This document shows positions 14,959-22,902 of a stretch of DNA of 23,884 bases, in pieces (the first letter of the stretch is position 1; every line of letters starts with the position of its first letter). The translations under genes and the position numbers were made by a program. Source of the stretch: Bog-473 sp035947875 (GTDB lineage Bacteria > Actinomycetota > Acidimicrobiia > Acidimicrobiales > RAAP-2); contig DASZJQ010000086.1 of NCBI GenBank assembly GCA_035947875.1, positions 1 to 23,884 of the forward strand. The letters are read 5' to 3'. The notes below the pieces were generated by a model. That model saw only the letters and a list, made by a program, of their open reading frames with translations. It did no database searches and had not been told where the DNA came from.

Positions 14959-15033
14959 GGCTCCGACGGGGGCATCGCGACCAGTCACCTCAATGTGCCT
15001 GAGCGAAGGGTCGCATGGTAGAAACGGACCACC

Positions 15034-15486
15034 ATGGACCAGTACCTGCCGATCCTTCTCCTGGGGTTCCTTGGCCTCGCCTTCACCGTTTTCTCCCTGG
15101 TGTCGTCCTCCATGTTGGCGCCGCGCAAGAAGCCGACCCTGGCCAAGCTGGCGCCCTACGAGTGCGGGATCGTGCCCAACCGTGAGCCGCCGCAGCGCTT
15201 CCCGGTGCGCTTCTACCTGGTGTCGATGATCTTCATCATCTTCGACATCGAGATCGTGTTTCTCTACCCATGGGCGATCGTGTTCCACCAGATCGCCACC
15301 TTCGGGCTGATCGAGGTCATCGTCTTCGCCGCCGTGGTCTTCGTGTCCTTCTTGTACCTGATCTCCAACGGCGCGCTGACCTGGGGTCCACCCAAGACCC
15401 TGCGGTCCGGCATGCCCCTGCGCACGTCCGATTCGACCATCTCGCGCATCAGCGCCGAGCCCAGGCGTCCCGGTCAGGCGGCTTGA
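15034..15486 (+). CDS. nuoA: NADH-quinone oxidoreductase subunit A
   Basis: This 150-residue membrane subunit of complex I has three transmembrane helices (about 5-27, 64-88, 93-115). The conserved loop with YECGIVP lies between TM1 and TM2, and the acidic pair IFDIEIVFLYPW lies in TM2. It helps form the junction between the membrane arm and the quinone site. The C-terminal 30 or so residues are an extra polar tail. It is the first gene of the nuo operon, divergent from the geranylgeranyl reductase gene. The 87-nt gap shows no clear -35/-10 pair for nuoA and no consensus Rex site. No strong SD precedes ATG 15034, which is chosen because it gives the normal N-terminus. nuoB follows after 3 nt. 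Confidence 0.95.
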   Translation: MDQYLPILLLGFLGLAFTVFSLVSSSMLAPRKKPTLAKLAPYECGIVPNREPPQRFPVRFYLVSMIFIIFDIEIVFLYPWAIVFHQIATFGLIEVIVFAAVVFVSFLYLISNGALTWGPPKTLRSGMPLRTSDSTISRISAEPRRPGQAA

Positions 15487-15489
15487 GGC

Positions 15490-16050
15490 ATGGGACTCGA
15501 GGATCTGCAGCACAACTTCTTGACCGGCAAGATGGAAGACCTGGTGAAGTGGGCCCGGCGCAACAGCGTGTGGCCCGCCACCTTCGGCCTGGCCTGCTGC
15601 GCCATCGAGATGATGTCGGTCGGCGCGGCCGACTATGACATCAGCCGCCTGGGCATGGAGGTGTTCCGGGCCTCGCCCCGCCAGGCCGATCTGATGGTGG
15701 TTGCCGGCCGGGTCTCGCAGAAGATGGCGCCGGTGCTGCGCCAGGTCTACGACCAGATGATGGAGCCCAAGTGGGTCATCTCCATGGGTGTGTGCGCCAG
15801 CACGGGCGGGATGTTCAACAACTACGCCATCGTCCAGGGCGTGGACCAGATCGTGCCCGTCGACGTCTACGCGCCCGGCTGTCCGCCTTCGCCCGAGACG
15901 TTGCTGCACGCCATCTTGACCCTGCACGAGAAGATCCGCACCGGTGAGATCACGCGCCGGCCCGGGACGAGCATTCCGGTCGGGGAGCAAGCGACGGGGG
16001 GTTGGGTGCCCACGGTGCCCAACGCCGTGCGGGTGGCCACACCGCGGTGA
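15490..16050 (+). CDS. nuoB: NADH-quinone oxidoreductase subunit B
   Basis: This 186-residue hydrophilic subunit carries cluster N2, the [4Fe-4S] centre that passes electrons to the quinone. All four ligands are present: C36 and C37 (GLACCAIEMM), C102 (MGVCASTGG) and C131 (YAPGCPPSPE). The conserved RASPRQADLMVVAG segment is intact. The C-terminal 25 or so residues are a nonconserved tail. The start has AGGCGG (15476-15481) as SD at the end of nuoA. The stop overlaps the nuoC GTG (GTGA). Confidence 0.97.
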   Translation: MGLEDLQHNFLTGKMEDLVKWARRNSVWPATFGLACCAIEMMSVGAADYDISRLGMEVFRASPRQADLMVVAGRVSQKMAPVLRQVYDQMMEPKWVISMGVCASTGGMFNNYAIVQGVDQIVPVDVYAPGCPPSPETLLHAILTLHEKIRTGEITRRPGTSIPVGEQATGGWVPTVPNAVRVATPR

Positions 16051-16568
16051 GCAGCCCGAGTACGACTGAGGCCACGGCGGCGACGCCGTCGGCCGTCCTG
16101 CCCGATGTGCCGCGCCTGGCCGACCGCCTGGTGGACCAGCTCGCCTTCCCGCACCGCGACCGCTACGCCGAGATGGTCGAGGCCTTCCGGCTCAGCGGCT
16201 TCGAGACGTGCGCCGACCTCTGCGCCGTGGACTACCTGACGCACCCGGGGCGGTCGTTGCCCGAGGGCGTGGAAGCGCAGCGCTTCGAGGTCGTGGTCAA
16301 CCTGCTGTCGTTGAGCCTGCGCCAGCGGGTGCGCATCCGCGTGCAGGTACCCGAATCGGATCCGGTCGTGCCGAGCCTGGTGGACAGTTACCCCGGCGTC
16401 GACGCCATGGAGCGCGAGGCCTACGACATGATGGGGATCATCTTCGAAGGTCATCCGGACCTGACCAGGATCCTGATGCCCGAGGACTGGGAAGGCCACC
16501 CCCTGCGCAAGGACTACGGCGTTGGGCGGGTACCGGTGCAGTTCAAAGAGGCCCCCGGTCCCCGATGA
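16047..16568 (+). CDS. nuoC: NADH-quinone oxidoreductase subunit C
   Basis: This 173-residue peripheral subunit of complex I interacts with NuoD and NuoB near the quinone site. The family block is the strand RFEVVVNLLSLSLRQRVRIR, followed by VDSYPGVDAMEREAYDMMGI, then FEGHPDLTRILMPEDWEGHP and LRKDYG. It is a separate gene, not the NuoCD fusion of enterobacteria. The frame is open to an ATG at 16002, but GTG 16047 is preferred because it makes a GTGA overlap with nuoB and the upstream part is nuoB shadow. The N-terminal 20 residues are Ser/Thr/Ala-rich. The stop overlaps nuoD (ATGA). Confidence 0.95.
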   Translation: MSSPSTTEATAATPSAVLPDVPRLADRLVDQLAFPHRDRYAEMVEAFRLSGFETCADLCAVDYLTHPGRSLPEGVEAQRFEVVVNLLSLSLRQRVRIRVQVPESDPVVPSLVDSYPGVDAMEREAYDMMGIIFEGHPDLTRILMPEDWEGHPLRKDYGVGRVPVQFKEAPGPR

Positions 16569-18031
16569 GCGACCACGAGAACGGGCACGAGAGCGAGCAC
16601 GAGCACGAGCACAGGCACGGCCACGAGCACGGCCATCGCAATGTGCACGGCCACGACCACGAGCCGAGCCCCGATGAGGTCGAGCACGAGGAGCGGGTCA
16701 GGGTCGAGGAGGCCATGCTGCGGGCCGAGACCTCCGAGGGCGCCCAGGAACTGCTGCCCCGCGACACGACCAATGCGCCCGACCTGCGCCGCGAGGTGGG
16801 CGCCGTGCTCCGCCTGCCCGAGGGCAACTACATCGACCCCGGGGACATCGACTTCGAGCGCCGCGACGACGAGACGATGATCATCAACATGGGCCCGCAG
16901 CACCCCTCGACCCACGGCGTGCTGCGCCTCATGCTCGAGTTGGACGGCGAGACCGTACTGCGCACCAAGCCCATCATCGGGTACCTGCACACCGGCATGG
17001 AGAAGACGGGCGAGGAGCTGACGTACGTCCAGGGGTCGACCAACGTCACCCGGATGGACTACCTCGCTCCGTTGCACAACGAGTTGGTCTTCTCCTTGGC
17101 CACCGAGGCGTTGCTGGGGGTGGACATGCCGCCGCGCGCCACGTGGATCCGCATGCTCATGGTCGAGCTCAACCGGGTGTCGTCGCACCTCATGTGGATG
17201 GCCACCAACGGCATGGACCTCGGGTCGACGTCCATGATGATCTACGGGTTCCGCGAGCGCGAGATGGTCTTGGCCTTCTTCGAGAAGACCACCGGCCTGC
17301 GTATGAACACCAACTACATCCGGCCGGGGGGCGTGGCGGCCGACCTGCCCGACGGGTGGCAGGACGACATCGAGGTCATCTGCGACACCATCATGGCTCG
17401 CACCTTCGAGTACGACGAGTTGCTGACCGGCCAACCGATCTTCCGGGAACGGACCGAAGCGGTGGGCAACCTGACCGCCGAGGAAGCACTGGCCCTGTCG
17501 GTGACCGGGCCCATCCTGCGTTCGACCGGTGTCCCCTGGGACCTGCGGCGGACGATGCCGTACCTGGCTTACGACCAGATCGACTTCGACGTGATCGTCG
17601 GCAGTTACGGCGACAACTTCGACCGCTACTCCGTGCGCCTGAACGAGATTCGCGAGTCGATCAAGATGATCCGCCAGATCGCCGCCAAGATGCCCCCGGG
17701 GGACTACCGGGTGCAGGACCGCAAGGTGACGCCGCCGCCACGGGCCCGGATCGACGAGAGCATGGAGGCCCTGATTCACCATTTCAAGATCTTCACCGAG
17801 GGTTTCCGGGTGCCCGAGGGCGAGGTCTACGTGGCCATCGAGTCACCCCGGGGTGAACTGGGCTGCTACCTGGTGTCCGACGGGACGTCGAAGCCCTACC
17901 GCCTGCACATCCGGGGGCCGAGCTTCGTCAATCTCCAGGTGCTGCCCGTCCTGTTGCGCGGTGGGTTGATGGCCGACGCCGTCGCCGTCATCTCCTCGGT
18001 CGACCCGGTCATGGGCGAGGTGGACCGGTGA
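16565..18031 (+). CDS. nuoD: NADH-quinone oxidoreductase subunit D with histidine-rich N-terminus
   Basis: This 488-residue subunit, equivalent to the 49-kDa subunit and Nqo4, forms the quinone pocket with NuoB. The core begins near residue 104: NMGPQHPSTHGVLRL, with H117 at the position of Thermus Nqo4 His38; GYLHTGMEKTGEELTY; MDYLAP, with Y166 at the position of Tyr87; and NRVSSHLMW. It ends SVDPVMGEVDR, as usual. Unusual: the first 33 residues hold 12 histidines, largely in alternating XH pairs with Glu, Gly and Arg, followed by an acidic stretch to about residue 100. The extension is roughly 80 residues longer than in Thermus Nqo4. It resembles metal-storage tails of HypB or UreE, but no function is proven. 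The ATG overlaps the nuoC stop; all the upstream frame is nuoC shadow. The 3' end overlaps nuoE (GTGA). Confidence 0.96.
   Translation: MSDHENGHESEHEHEHRHGHEHGHRNVHGHDHEPSPDEVEHEERVRVEEAMLRAETSEGAQELLPRDTTNAPDLRREVGAVLRLPEGNYIDPGDIDFERRDDETMIINMGPQHPSTHGVLRLMLELDGETVLRTKPIIGYLHTGMEKTGEELTYVQGSTNVTRMDYLAPLHNELVFSLATEALLGVDMPPRATWIRMLMVELNRVSSHLMWMATNGMDLGSTSMMIYGFREREMVLAFFEKTTGLRMNTNYIRPGGVAADLPDGWQDDIEVICDTIMARTFEYDELLTGQPIFRERTEAVGNLTAEEALALSVTGPILRSTGVPWDLRRTMPYLAYDQIDFDVIVGSYGDNFDRYSVRLNEIRESIKMIRQIAAKMPPGDYRVQDRKVTPPPRARIDESMEALIHHFKIFTEGFRVPEGEVYVAIESPRGELGCYLVSDGTSKPYRLHIRGPSFVNLQVLPVLLRGGLMADAVAVISSVDPVMGEVDR
16595..16636 (+). repeat. Imperfect hexamer array coding XH dipeptides in nuoD
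   Basis: Three perfect GAGCAC units (16595-16612) are followed by AGGCAC, GGCCAC, GAGCAC and GGCCAT, in frame with nuoD. Each unit is two codons, so gain or loss of a unit changes histidine number without a frameshift. Confidence 0.75.
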
Positions 18032-18672
18032 GCCATCTCACGCCGGAACTGCTGGAGCGGGCCAGGGACCTGGTGGCGCTCTATCCCGAGCCACGTTCGG
18101 CGCTCATCCCCATGTGCCACCTGGCCCAGGAGCAGGACGGCTGGCTGCGCCCCGAAGCCATGAGCGAGATCGCCGACCTGTGCGGCGTCACCGCGGCCGA
18201 GGTGCGCGGCACGGCCACCTTCTACGACATGTTGCACACCGAGCCGGTGGGGACCTACGTCGTCTCGGTCTGCACCAACATCGCCTGTCTGCTCGGGGGC
18301 GCGGCCGAGTTCCTCGAGCACGCCGAAGCCGCGCTCGGTGTCCGGGCCGGCGGGACGACACCCGACGGTGTCTTCACCCTGGAGGAGGCCGAGTGCCTGG
18401 CCGACTGTGACCGCACGCCGTGCGTGCAGGTCAACCACCGCTACGTGGGTGGGCAGACGGCCGATTCCTTCGATCAGCTCCTGGTCGACTTGCGCCGCGG
18501 CGCACTGGCCGACACCATCCCCCCGCACGGGACCCTGGTGCGGGTGCGCCGCAGCGTCGGCCTGGTGGTCGAGCCGCAGGCCGTGGCCACGGAGCGGGCG
18601 GCCATGGACGAAGCCCAGAAGCGCCGGGCCGAAGCGGCCGCGGCCTCCATCCCGAGCGGGCAGGGCGGCTGA
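18028..18672 (+). CDS. nuoE: NADH-quinone oxidoreductase subunit E
   Basis: This 214-residue thioredoxin-like subunit carries the [2Fe-2S] cluster N1a in the NADH dehydrogenase module. Its ligands are in CTNIAC (Cx4C) and CLADC (Cx3C), spaced as in the family. The N-terminal helical bundle contains ALIPMCHLAQEQDGWL and VRGTATFYDML, both typical. About 45 C-terminal residues beyond the cluster domain are charged and Ala-rich and look disordered. GTG 18028 overlaps the nuoD stop. nuoF begins 5 nt after the stop. Confidence 0.95.
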   Translation: MSHLTPELLERARDLVALYPEPRSALIPMCHLAQEQDGWLRPEAMSEIADLCGVTAAEVRGTATFYDMLHTEPVGTYVVSVCTNIACLLGGAAEFLEHAEAALGVRAGGTTPDGVFTLEEAECLADCDRTPCVQVNHRYVGGQTADSFDQLLVDLRRGALADTIPPHGTLVRVRRSVGLVVEPQAVATERAAMDEAQKRRAEAAAASIPSGQGG

Positions 18673-18677
18673 GGCGG

Positions 18678-19982
18678 ATGGCCCTCACCGAGGCACCCAG
18701 GATCGTGACCCAGCGCCTGGGGTACGACGACTCGCACACGCTGGAGCGTTACCTGGCCACGGGCGGGTACGAGGGACTGCGCAAGGCGCTGACCATGACG
18801 CCCGAAGCCGTCGCCCACGAAGTGGACACGGCCAGCCTCCTCGGCCGCGGCGGGGCCGGGTTCCCGGCCGGTCGCAAGTGGGCGCTGCTGAACAAGAAGC
18901 CGGTCACCTACCTGGTGATCAACGGGGACGAGAGCGAGCCGGCCACCTTCAAGGACCACCTCCTCATCGAACGCGACCCCCACCAGATCATCGAGGGCGT
19001 GCTGATCTCGGCCTACGCCCTGCAGGTCACGCAGGCCTTCATCTACCTGCGGGGCGAATTCGCCCTGGGGCTCGAGCGCATGCAGGCGGCCCTGAACGAT
19101 GCCTACGCGCATGGCGCGGCCGGCCGGGACATCTTCGGCTCGGGGTTCTCGCTCGATGTGGTGGTGCACCCCGGTGCCGGCGCCTACATCTGCGGTGAGG
19201 AGACGGCGCTGCTCGAGTCGCTCGAGGGCAAGCGCGGCTTCCCCCGGATCAAGCCACCGTTCTTCCCCGCCGTGCACGGTCTCTACGGCGAGCCGACGGT
19301 GGTCAACAACGTCGAGACCATGGCCAACATCCCGTGGATCATCACCAACGGCGGGGCGGCCTTCGCCGCCCTGGGCGGGGGGCGGTCGACCGGCACCCGC
19401 CTCTTCGCCTTGGCCGGTCACGTGCGCAACCCGGGCACCTACGAGTTGGAGATGGTCAAGACCACCTTCCGCGACCTGATCTATGCCCCGGTCCTGGGCG
19501 GCGGCATCACGGGCGGCAACGAGTTGAAGGCCTTCATCCCCGGAGGTGTCTCGGCCCCGTGGTTCGGGCCGGACCAGGTCGACCTGCCGCTCGGCCAGGA
19601 CGAGGTGGGCGACGCCGGTTCGATGCTCGGCTCGGGCTCGGTGGTGGTCATGGACTCGACGACCTGCGTGGTGCGGGCGGCCTGGCGTATCACCAAGTTC
19701 TTCTCCCGCGAGTCCTGCGGCCAGTGCACCCCGTGCCGCGAGGGCTCGGGCTGGCTCGAGCGCATCCTGTACCGAATTGAGAAGGGGTCCGGTCGCGAGG
19801 AAGATCTCGATCTGCTCATGGACCTGTGCGACAACATCTCACCGGGAGTGGCCTGGCCGCCCCAACAGACGACCATCTGTGTGCTCGGCCCGTCGATCCC
19901 CTCTTCGATCGCCTCGGGTATCCGCATGTTCCGTGACGAGTACCTGGTCCATGTCAAGGACGGGGGGTGTCCCTTTGACTGA
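18678..19982 (+). CDS. nuoF: NADH-quinone oxidoreductase subunit F
   Basis: This 434-residue subunit oxidises NADH and holds FMN and [4Fe-4S] cluster N3. Seen: the glycine-rich FMN/NADH site GRGGAGFPAGRKW (56-68); NGDESEPATFKD (82-93); GAGAYICGEETALLESLEG (166-184); and the N3 ligands C347, C350 and C353 (ESCGQCTPCREG) plus C401. All essential residues are intact. The upstream frame is open but is a shadow of nuoE. ATG 18678 gives the normal N-terminus; its SD is weak (GAGG at 18671-18674, partly inside the nuoE stop). The 3' end overlaps nuoG. Confidence 0.96.
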   Translation: MALTEAPRIVTQRLGYDDSHTLERYLATGGYEGLRKALTMTPEAVAHEVDTASLLGRGGAGFPAGRKWALLNKKPVTYLVINGDESEPATFKDHLLIERDPHQIIEGVLISAYALQVTQAFIYLRGEFALGLERMQAALNDAYAHGAAGRDIFGSGFSLDVVVHPGAGAYICGEETALLESLEGKRGFPRIKPPFFPAVHGLYGEPTVVNNVETMANIPWIITNGGAAFAALGGGRSTGTRLFALAGHVRNPGTYELEMVKTTFRDLIYAPVLGGGITGGNELKAFIPGGVSAPWFGPDQVDLPLGQDEVGDAGSMLGSGSVVVMDSTTCVVRAAWRITKFFSRESCGQCTPCREGSGWLERILYRIEKGSGREEDLDLLMDLCDNISPGVAWPPQQTTICVLGPSIPSSIASGIRMFRDEYLVHVKDGGCPFD

Positions 19983-22902
19983 GTCCGGCCAATCACGCCC
20001 TTCCGGCCCGTCCGCCCACCCAGAAGAGGTCTCCTTCGTCCTGGACGGGCGGCCCACCACGGCCAAGCCGGGCGAGATGCTCATCGCCGCGGCCGAGCGG
20101 GCCGGGACCTACATCCCGCGCTTCTGCTACCACCCCCGCATGGAGCCGGTGGGCATGTGCCGGATGTGCCTGGTCGAGGTGGACGGTCCGCGCGGGGCCA
20201 CGCTCCAACCGTCGTGCTTCATCGCGGTGACCGACGGCATGTCGGTCGACACCGTCTCGGAGAAGGTCAAGAAGGCCCAGGACGGCGTGCTGGAATTCCT
20301 CCTGGCCAACCACCCGCTCGACTGTCCGGTCTGCGACAAGGGGGGCGAATGCCCGCTGCAGGACCAGACCCTGGCCTACGGCCCGGGCGAGAGCCGGTTC
20401 GTCGAGGAGAAGCGGCACTTCGAGAAGCCGATCGCCATCTCGGACCTGGTGCTGCTGGACCGGGAGCGCTGCATCCAGTGTGCCCGGTGCACCCGCTTCG
20501 CCTCCGAGGTGGCCGGCGAGGCCCAGATCGACTTCGCCGGACGGGGCGAGCAGGTCGAGGTGGCCACCTTCCCCACCGAGCCCTTCAGCTCGTACTTCAG
20601 CGGCAACACCGTGCAGATCTGCCCGGTGGGCGCGCTGACGGCCACGCCCTACCGCTTCACCGCGCGGCCGTGGGACCTGGACCAGGTGGAGTCGACCTGC
20701 ACCACCTGCTCCGTCGGCTGCCGGGTGGCGGTGCAGTCCTCCTCGAACCGATTGACCCGCCTGCTGGGCATCGATTCGGACCCGGTCAACCACGGCTGGC
20801 TGTGCGACAAAGGACGCTTCGCCTTCGAGTCGGTCAACGGCGACGAGGTGGATGCGTCCCCCGAGTCGGCGCCCGCCGTGGCGGCGACCGCCATCACGGC
20901 GACCGACGCCGCCGCCGCGGCCGATGCCGCCGTCGACGTGGCCCCGGCCACCGCGGCCCAGGTCGTCAGCCTGGGCGTGTCGCGCGGCCAGTTCCTGGGC
21001 GAGGTCCGCGAGACGGGGCGCTTCGAACACGGGCGCCTGGTCGAGCCCCGGGTCCGCAAGAACGGTGAGCTGGTCGCGGTGAGTTGGGGCGAGGCGCTGG
21101 CCGCGGCCGCCGCCGGCTTGACGGCGGCCCGTGAGGCCGGTGGCCCGGGTGCCGTGGCGCTGATCGGCGGGGCCCGGCTGTCCAACGAATCGGCCTACGC
21201 CTGGGCCAAGCTGGCCAAGAGCGTCATCGGGACCGACTCGGTCGACGCCCAGTTGGGCGACGGTCTGCCGGCCGAACTCGTCCTCGGTCTGCCCCGCGCC
21301 ACCATCGATGCCGCCTGCGCGGCCCCAGTCCTGATCACGTTGGCCGGCGACCTGCGCGAAGAGCTGCCGGTCCTCTTCCTCCGACTGCGCGAGGCGGTCA
21401 TCGGCTCGACCGAGCTCATCGAACTGACGCCGGTCCCCACCGGCCTGAGCCCCCTGGCCACCGCCACCTTGCCCATCCGGCCCGGCGAGGCGCCACTGGC
21501 GGCCCGCGCCGTGTGCGGCGACGCCGCGGCCGCGACCGCGCTGGCCTCGCACCCCCAGGGCCCCGCCATCGCCGGCGACGTGCTGGACGCGGCCCGGGCG
21601 AGCGTGGCGGCGCGGGCCGACGGCGATGGCATCGTCGTGGTGGTGGGCCGACCGTCCTATGCCGAATCGGGCGAGGTGGTGGCCGAGGCGGCGCGCGCCC
21701 TGGCGGCTGCCCTGCCCAAGGCGACGTTCCTGCCGGCCCTGCGCCGGGGCAATGTCTTCGGAGCCCTGGACATGGGGCTCGCGCCCGGGCTCCTGCCCGG
21801 GCGGGTCAGCCTGGAGACCGGCCGGGACTGGTTCACCGCCGCGTGGGGCTCGGTGCCAGAGAGCGCCGGCCTCGATACCGCCGCCATCCTGTCCTCCATG
21901 GCCGGCGAGTCCGCCGAGGGTCAAGCCGTCACCGCACTGGTCCTGTTGGGGTCCGACCCCATGAACGACTTCCCGGACCGGGCCGTGGCCGAGGCGGCGC
22001 TGTCGGCCGGCCACTTCGTGGTGGCGGTGACCGGGCACCCGTCCGAATCGGTCAACGACTACGCCGATGTGGTCCTGCCCTGCGCGGTGGCCCATGAGCG
22101 CCCGGGCACCTCGACCAACATCGAGGGCCGGGTCAGCCGCTTGGGCCACAAGCTGACCGCGCCCGGCTTCGCCTGGGCCGACTGGATGATCGCGGCCGAG
22201 CTGTCGGCCGCGCTCGGGACCGATCTGGGAGTGAGCAGCGCCAACGATCTGGCCGACGAATTGCAGCTGACCGCGCCGGCCTATGCCGGGCTGACCCTCG
22301 AGGTGCTGCACTCCGACGCGGCGCACGATGGCATCGTGCTACCCCTGGTGGAGGGGGCGAGCCGATCGGGTGGGGTCGAGCCGATCGACCCGGTGGCGCT
22401 GCCCGGGGTCGAGTCGGTGGAGCGTCAGGGGGCGCCGCCCCGCACCGGCCTGGCCGCCGGGGACGGCCGGGCGCACGGCCGCGTGGCCACGACAGGTCCA
22501 CGGCCGCCGCTGCTCGCCGGTGTGCCCGAGGCCCGGGGCGACGGTGGCCGCGTCCCACCGACCGACAACTACGCCTTGCGCCTGGTGGCCACCCGGAGCC
22601 TCTACGACGCCGGGTGCACCGTCACGGGGTCACCGTCGTTGACGCCGCTGGTCCCCAAGTTGACCGCCCGGGCCAATCCGTACGACCTCGACCGGCTCGG
22701 CGCCCACACGGGGGACCAGGTGCGGGTGCGCTCGGCCCGCGGCTCGCTGGTGCTGACCGCCGAGGCCGACGCCGGCGTGCCCCGGGGCGTGGTGGCCGTC
22801 GACTTCAACGTGCCGGTCGGCCCTGACTCGGTGGCCAACGCCGTCTCCACCCTCATCGACAGCCGGGGCCCGGTGACCGACGTGCGGATGGAGTCGCTGT
22901 GA
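19975..22902 (+). CDS. nuoG: NADH-quinone oxidoreductase subunit G
   Basis: This iron-sulfur subunit has about 975 residues. Order: a [2Fe-2S] ferredoxin domain (CYHPRMEPVGMCRMC); the NADH-G block HPLDCPVCDKGGEC, with the His-ligated N5 cluster; CIQCARC and CPVGALT (N4); then CTTCSVGC with a later LCDKGRF Cys, the N7-type ligands. The large C-terminal molybdopterin-oxidoreductase-like domain follows and, as in complex I generally, should lack the cofactor. Two low-complexity linkers stand out: an Ala/Asp-rich one near residues 290-330 and a Gly/Pro/Arg-rich one near 800-860, before the last beta domain. TTG 19975 is chosen as start: it overlaps nuoF by 8 nt and lies after a G-rich stretch. 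ATG 19951 is the alternative, giving 8 more residues and a 32-nt overlap. The 3' end overlaps nuoH (GTGA). Confidence 0.93.
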   Translation: MTESGQSRPSGPSAHPEEVSFVLDGRPTTAKPGEMLIAAAERAGTYIPRFCYHPRMEPVGMCRMCLVEVDGPRGATLQPSCFIAVTDGMSVDTVSEKVKKAQDGVLEFLLANHPLDCPVCDKGGECPLQDQTLAYGPGESRFVEEKRHFEKPIAISDLVLLDRERCIQCARCTRFASEVAGEAQIDFAGRGEQVEVATFPTEPFSSYFSGNTVQICPVGALTATPYRFTARPWDLDQVESTCTTCSVGCRVAVQSSSNRLTRLLGIDSDPVNHGWLCDKGRFAFESVNGDEVDASPESAPAVAATAITATDAAAAADAAVDVAPATAAQVVSLGVSRGQFLGEVRETGRFEHGRLVEPRVRKNGELVAVSWGEALAAAAAGLTAAREAGGPGAVALIGGARLSNESAYAWAKLAKSVIGTDSVDAQLGDGLPAELVLGLPRATIDAACAAPVLITLAGDLREELPVLFLRLREAVIGSTELIELTPVPTGLSPLATATLPIRPGEAPLAARAVCGDAAAATALASHPQGPAIAGDVLDAARASVAARADGDGIVVVVGRPSYAESGEVVAEAARALAAALPKATFLPALRRGNVFGALDMGLAPGLLPGRVSLETGRDWFTAAWGSVPESAGLDTAAILSSMAGESAEGQAVTALVLLGSDPMNDFPDRAVAEAALSAGHFVVAVTGHPSESVNDYADVVLPCAVAHERPGTSTNIEGRVSRLGHKLTAPGFAWADWMIAAELSAALGTDLGVSSANDLADELQLTAPAYAGLTLEVLHSDAAHDGIVLPLVEGASRSGGVEPIDPVALPGVESVERQGAPPRTGLAAGDGRAHGRVATTGPRPPLLAGVPEARGDGGRVPPTDNYALRLVATRSLYDAGCTVTGSPSLTPLVPKLTARANPYDLDRLGAHTGDQVRVRSARGSLVLTAEADAGVPRGVVAVDFNVPVGPDSVANAVSTLIDSRGPVTDVRMESL

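Noticed and set aside
14947..15033. Search for a Rex operator (TTGTGA-N6-TCACAA type) upstream of nuoA, also at 481-564 and 1297-1394.
   Set aside because: Only scattered GTGA and TCAC fragments with wrong spacing were found, for example GTGACTGGCACA near 1334. Known Rex control of nuo and hem in Streptomyces cannot be claimed from this sequence.
14947..15990. The minus-strand frame of the geranylgeranyl reductase stays open to give 824 codons, antisense through nuoA and part of nuoB.
   Set aside because: The extension has no recognisable domain, is His/Gly/Arg/Asp-rich like other antisense frames in GC-rich DNA, and lies opposite well-conserved nuo genes. The flavin fold starts only near 14811.
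16514..17782. A minus-strand frame of 422 codons opposite nuoD.
   Set aside because: It is a shadow of nuoD; its Val/Leu-rich end is only the reverse complement of the His-coding repeats.
19993..22326. A 777-codon open frame antisense to nuoG.
   Set aside because: It lies opposite an intact, motif-complete nuoG and consists of Gly/Arg/His/Gln-rich sequence without domains; long antisense frames are expected at this GC content.
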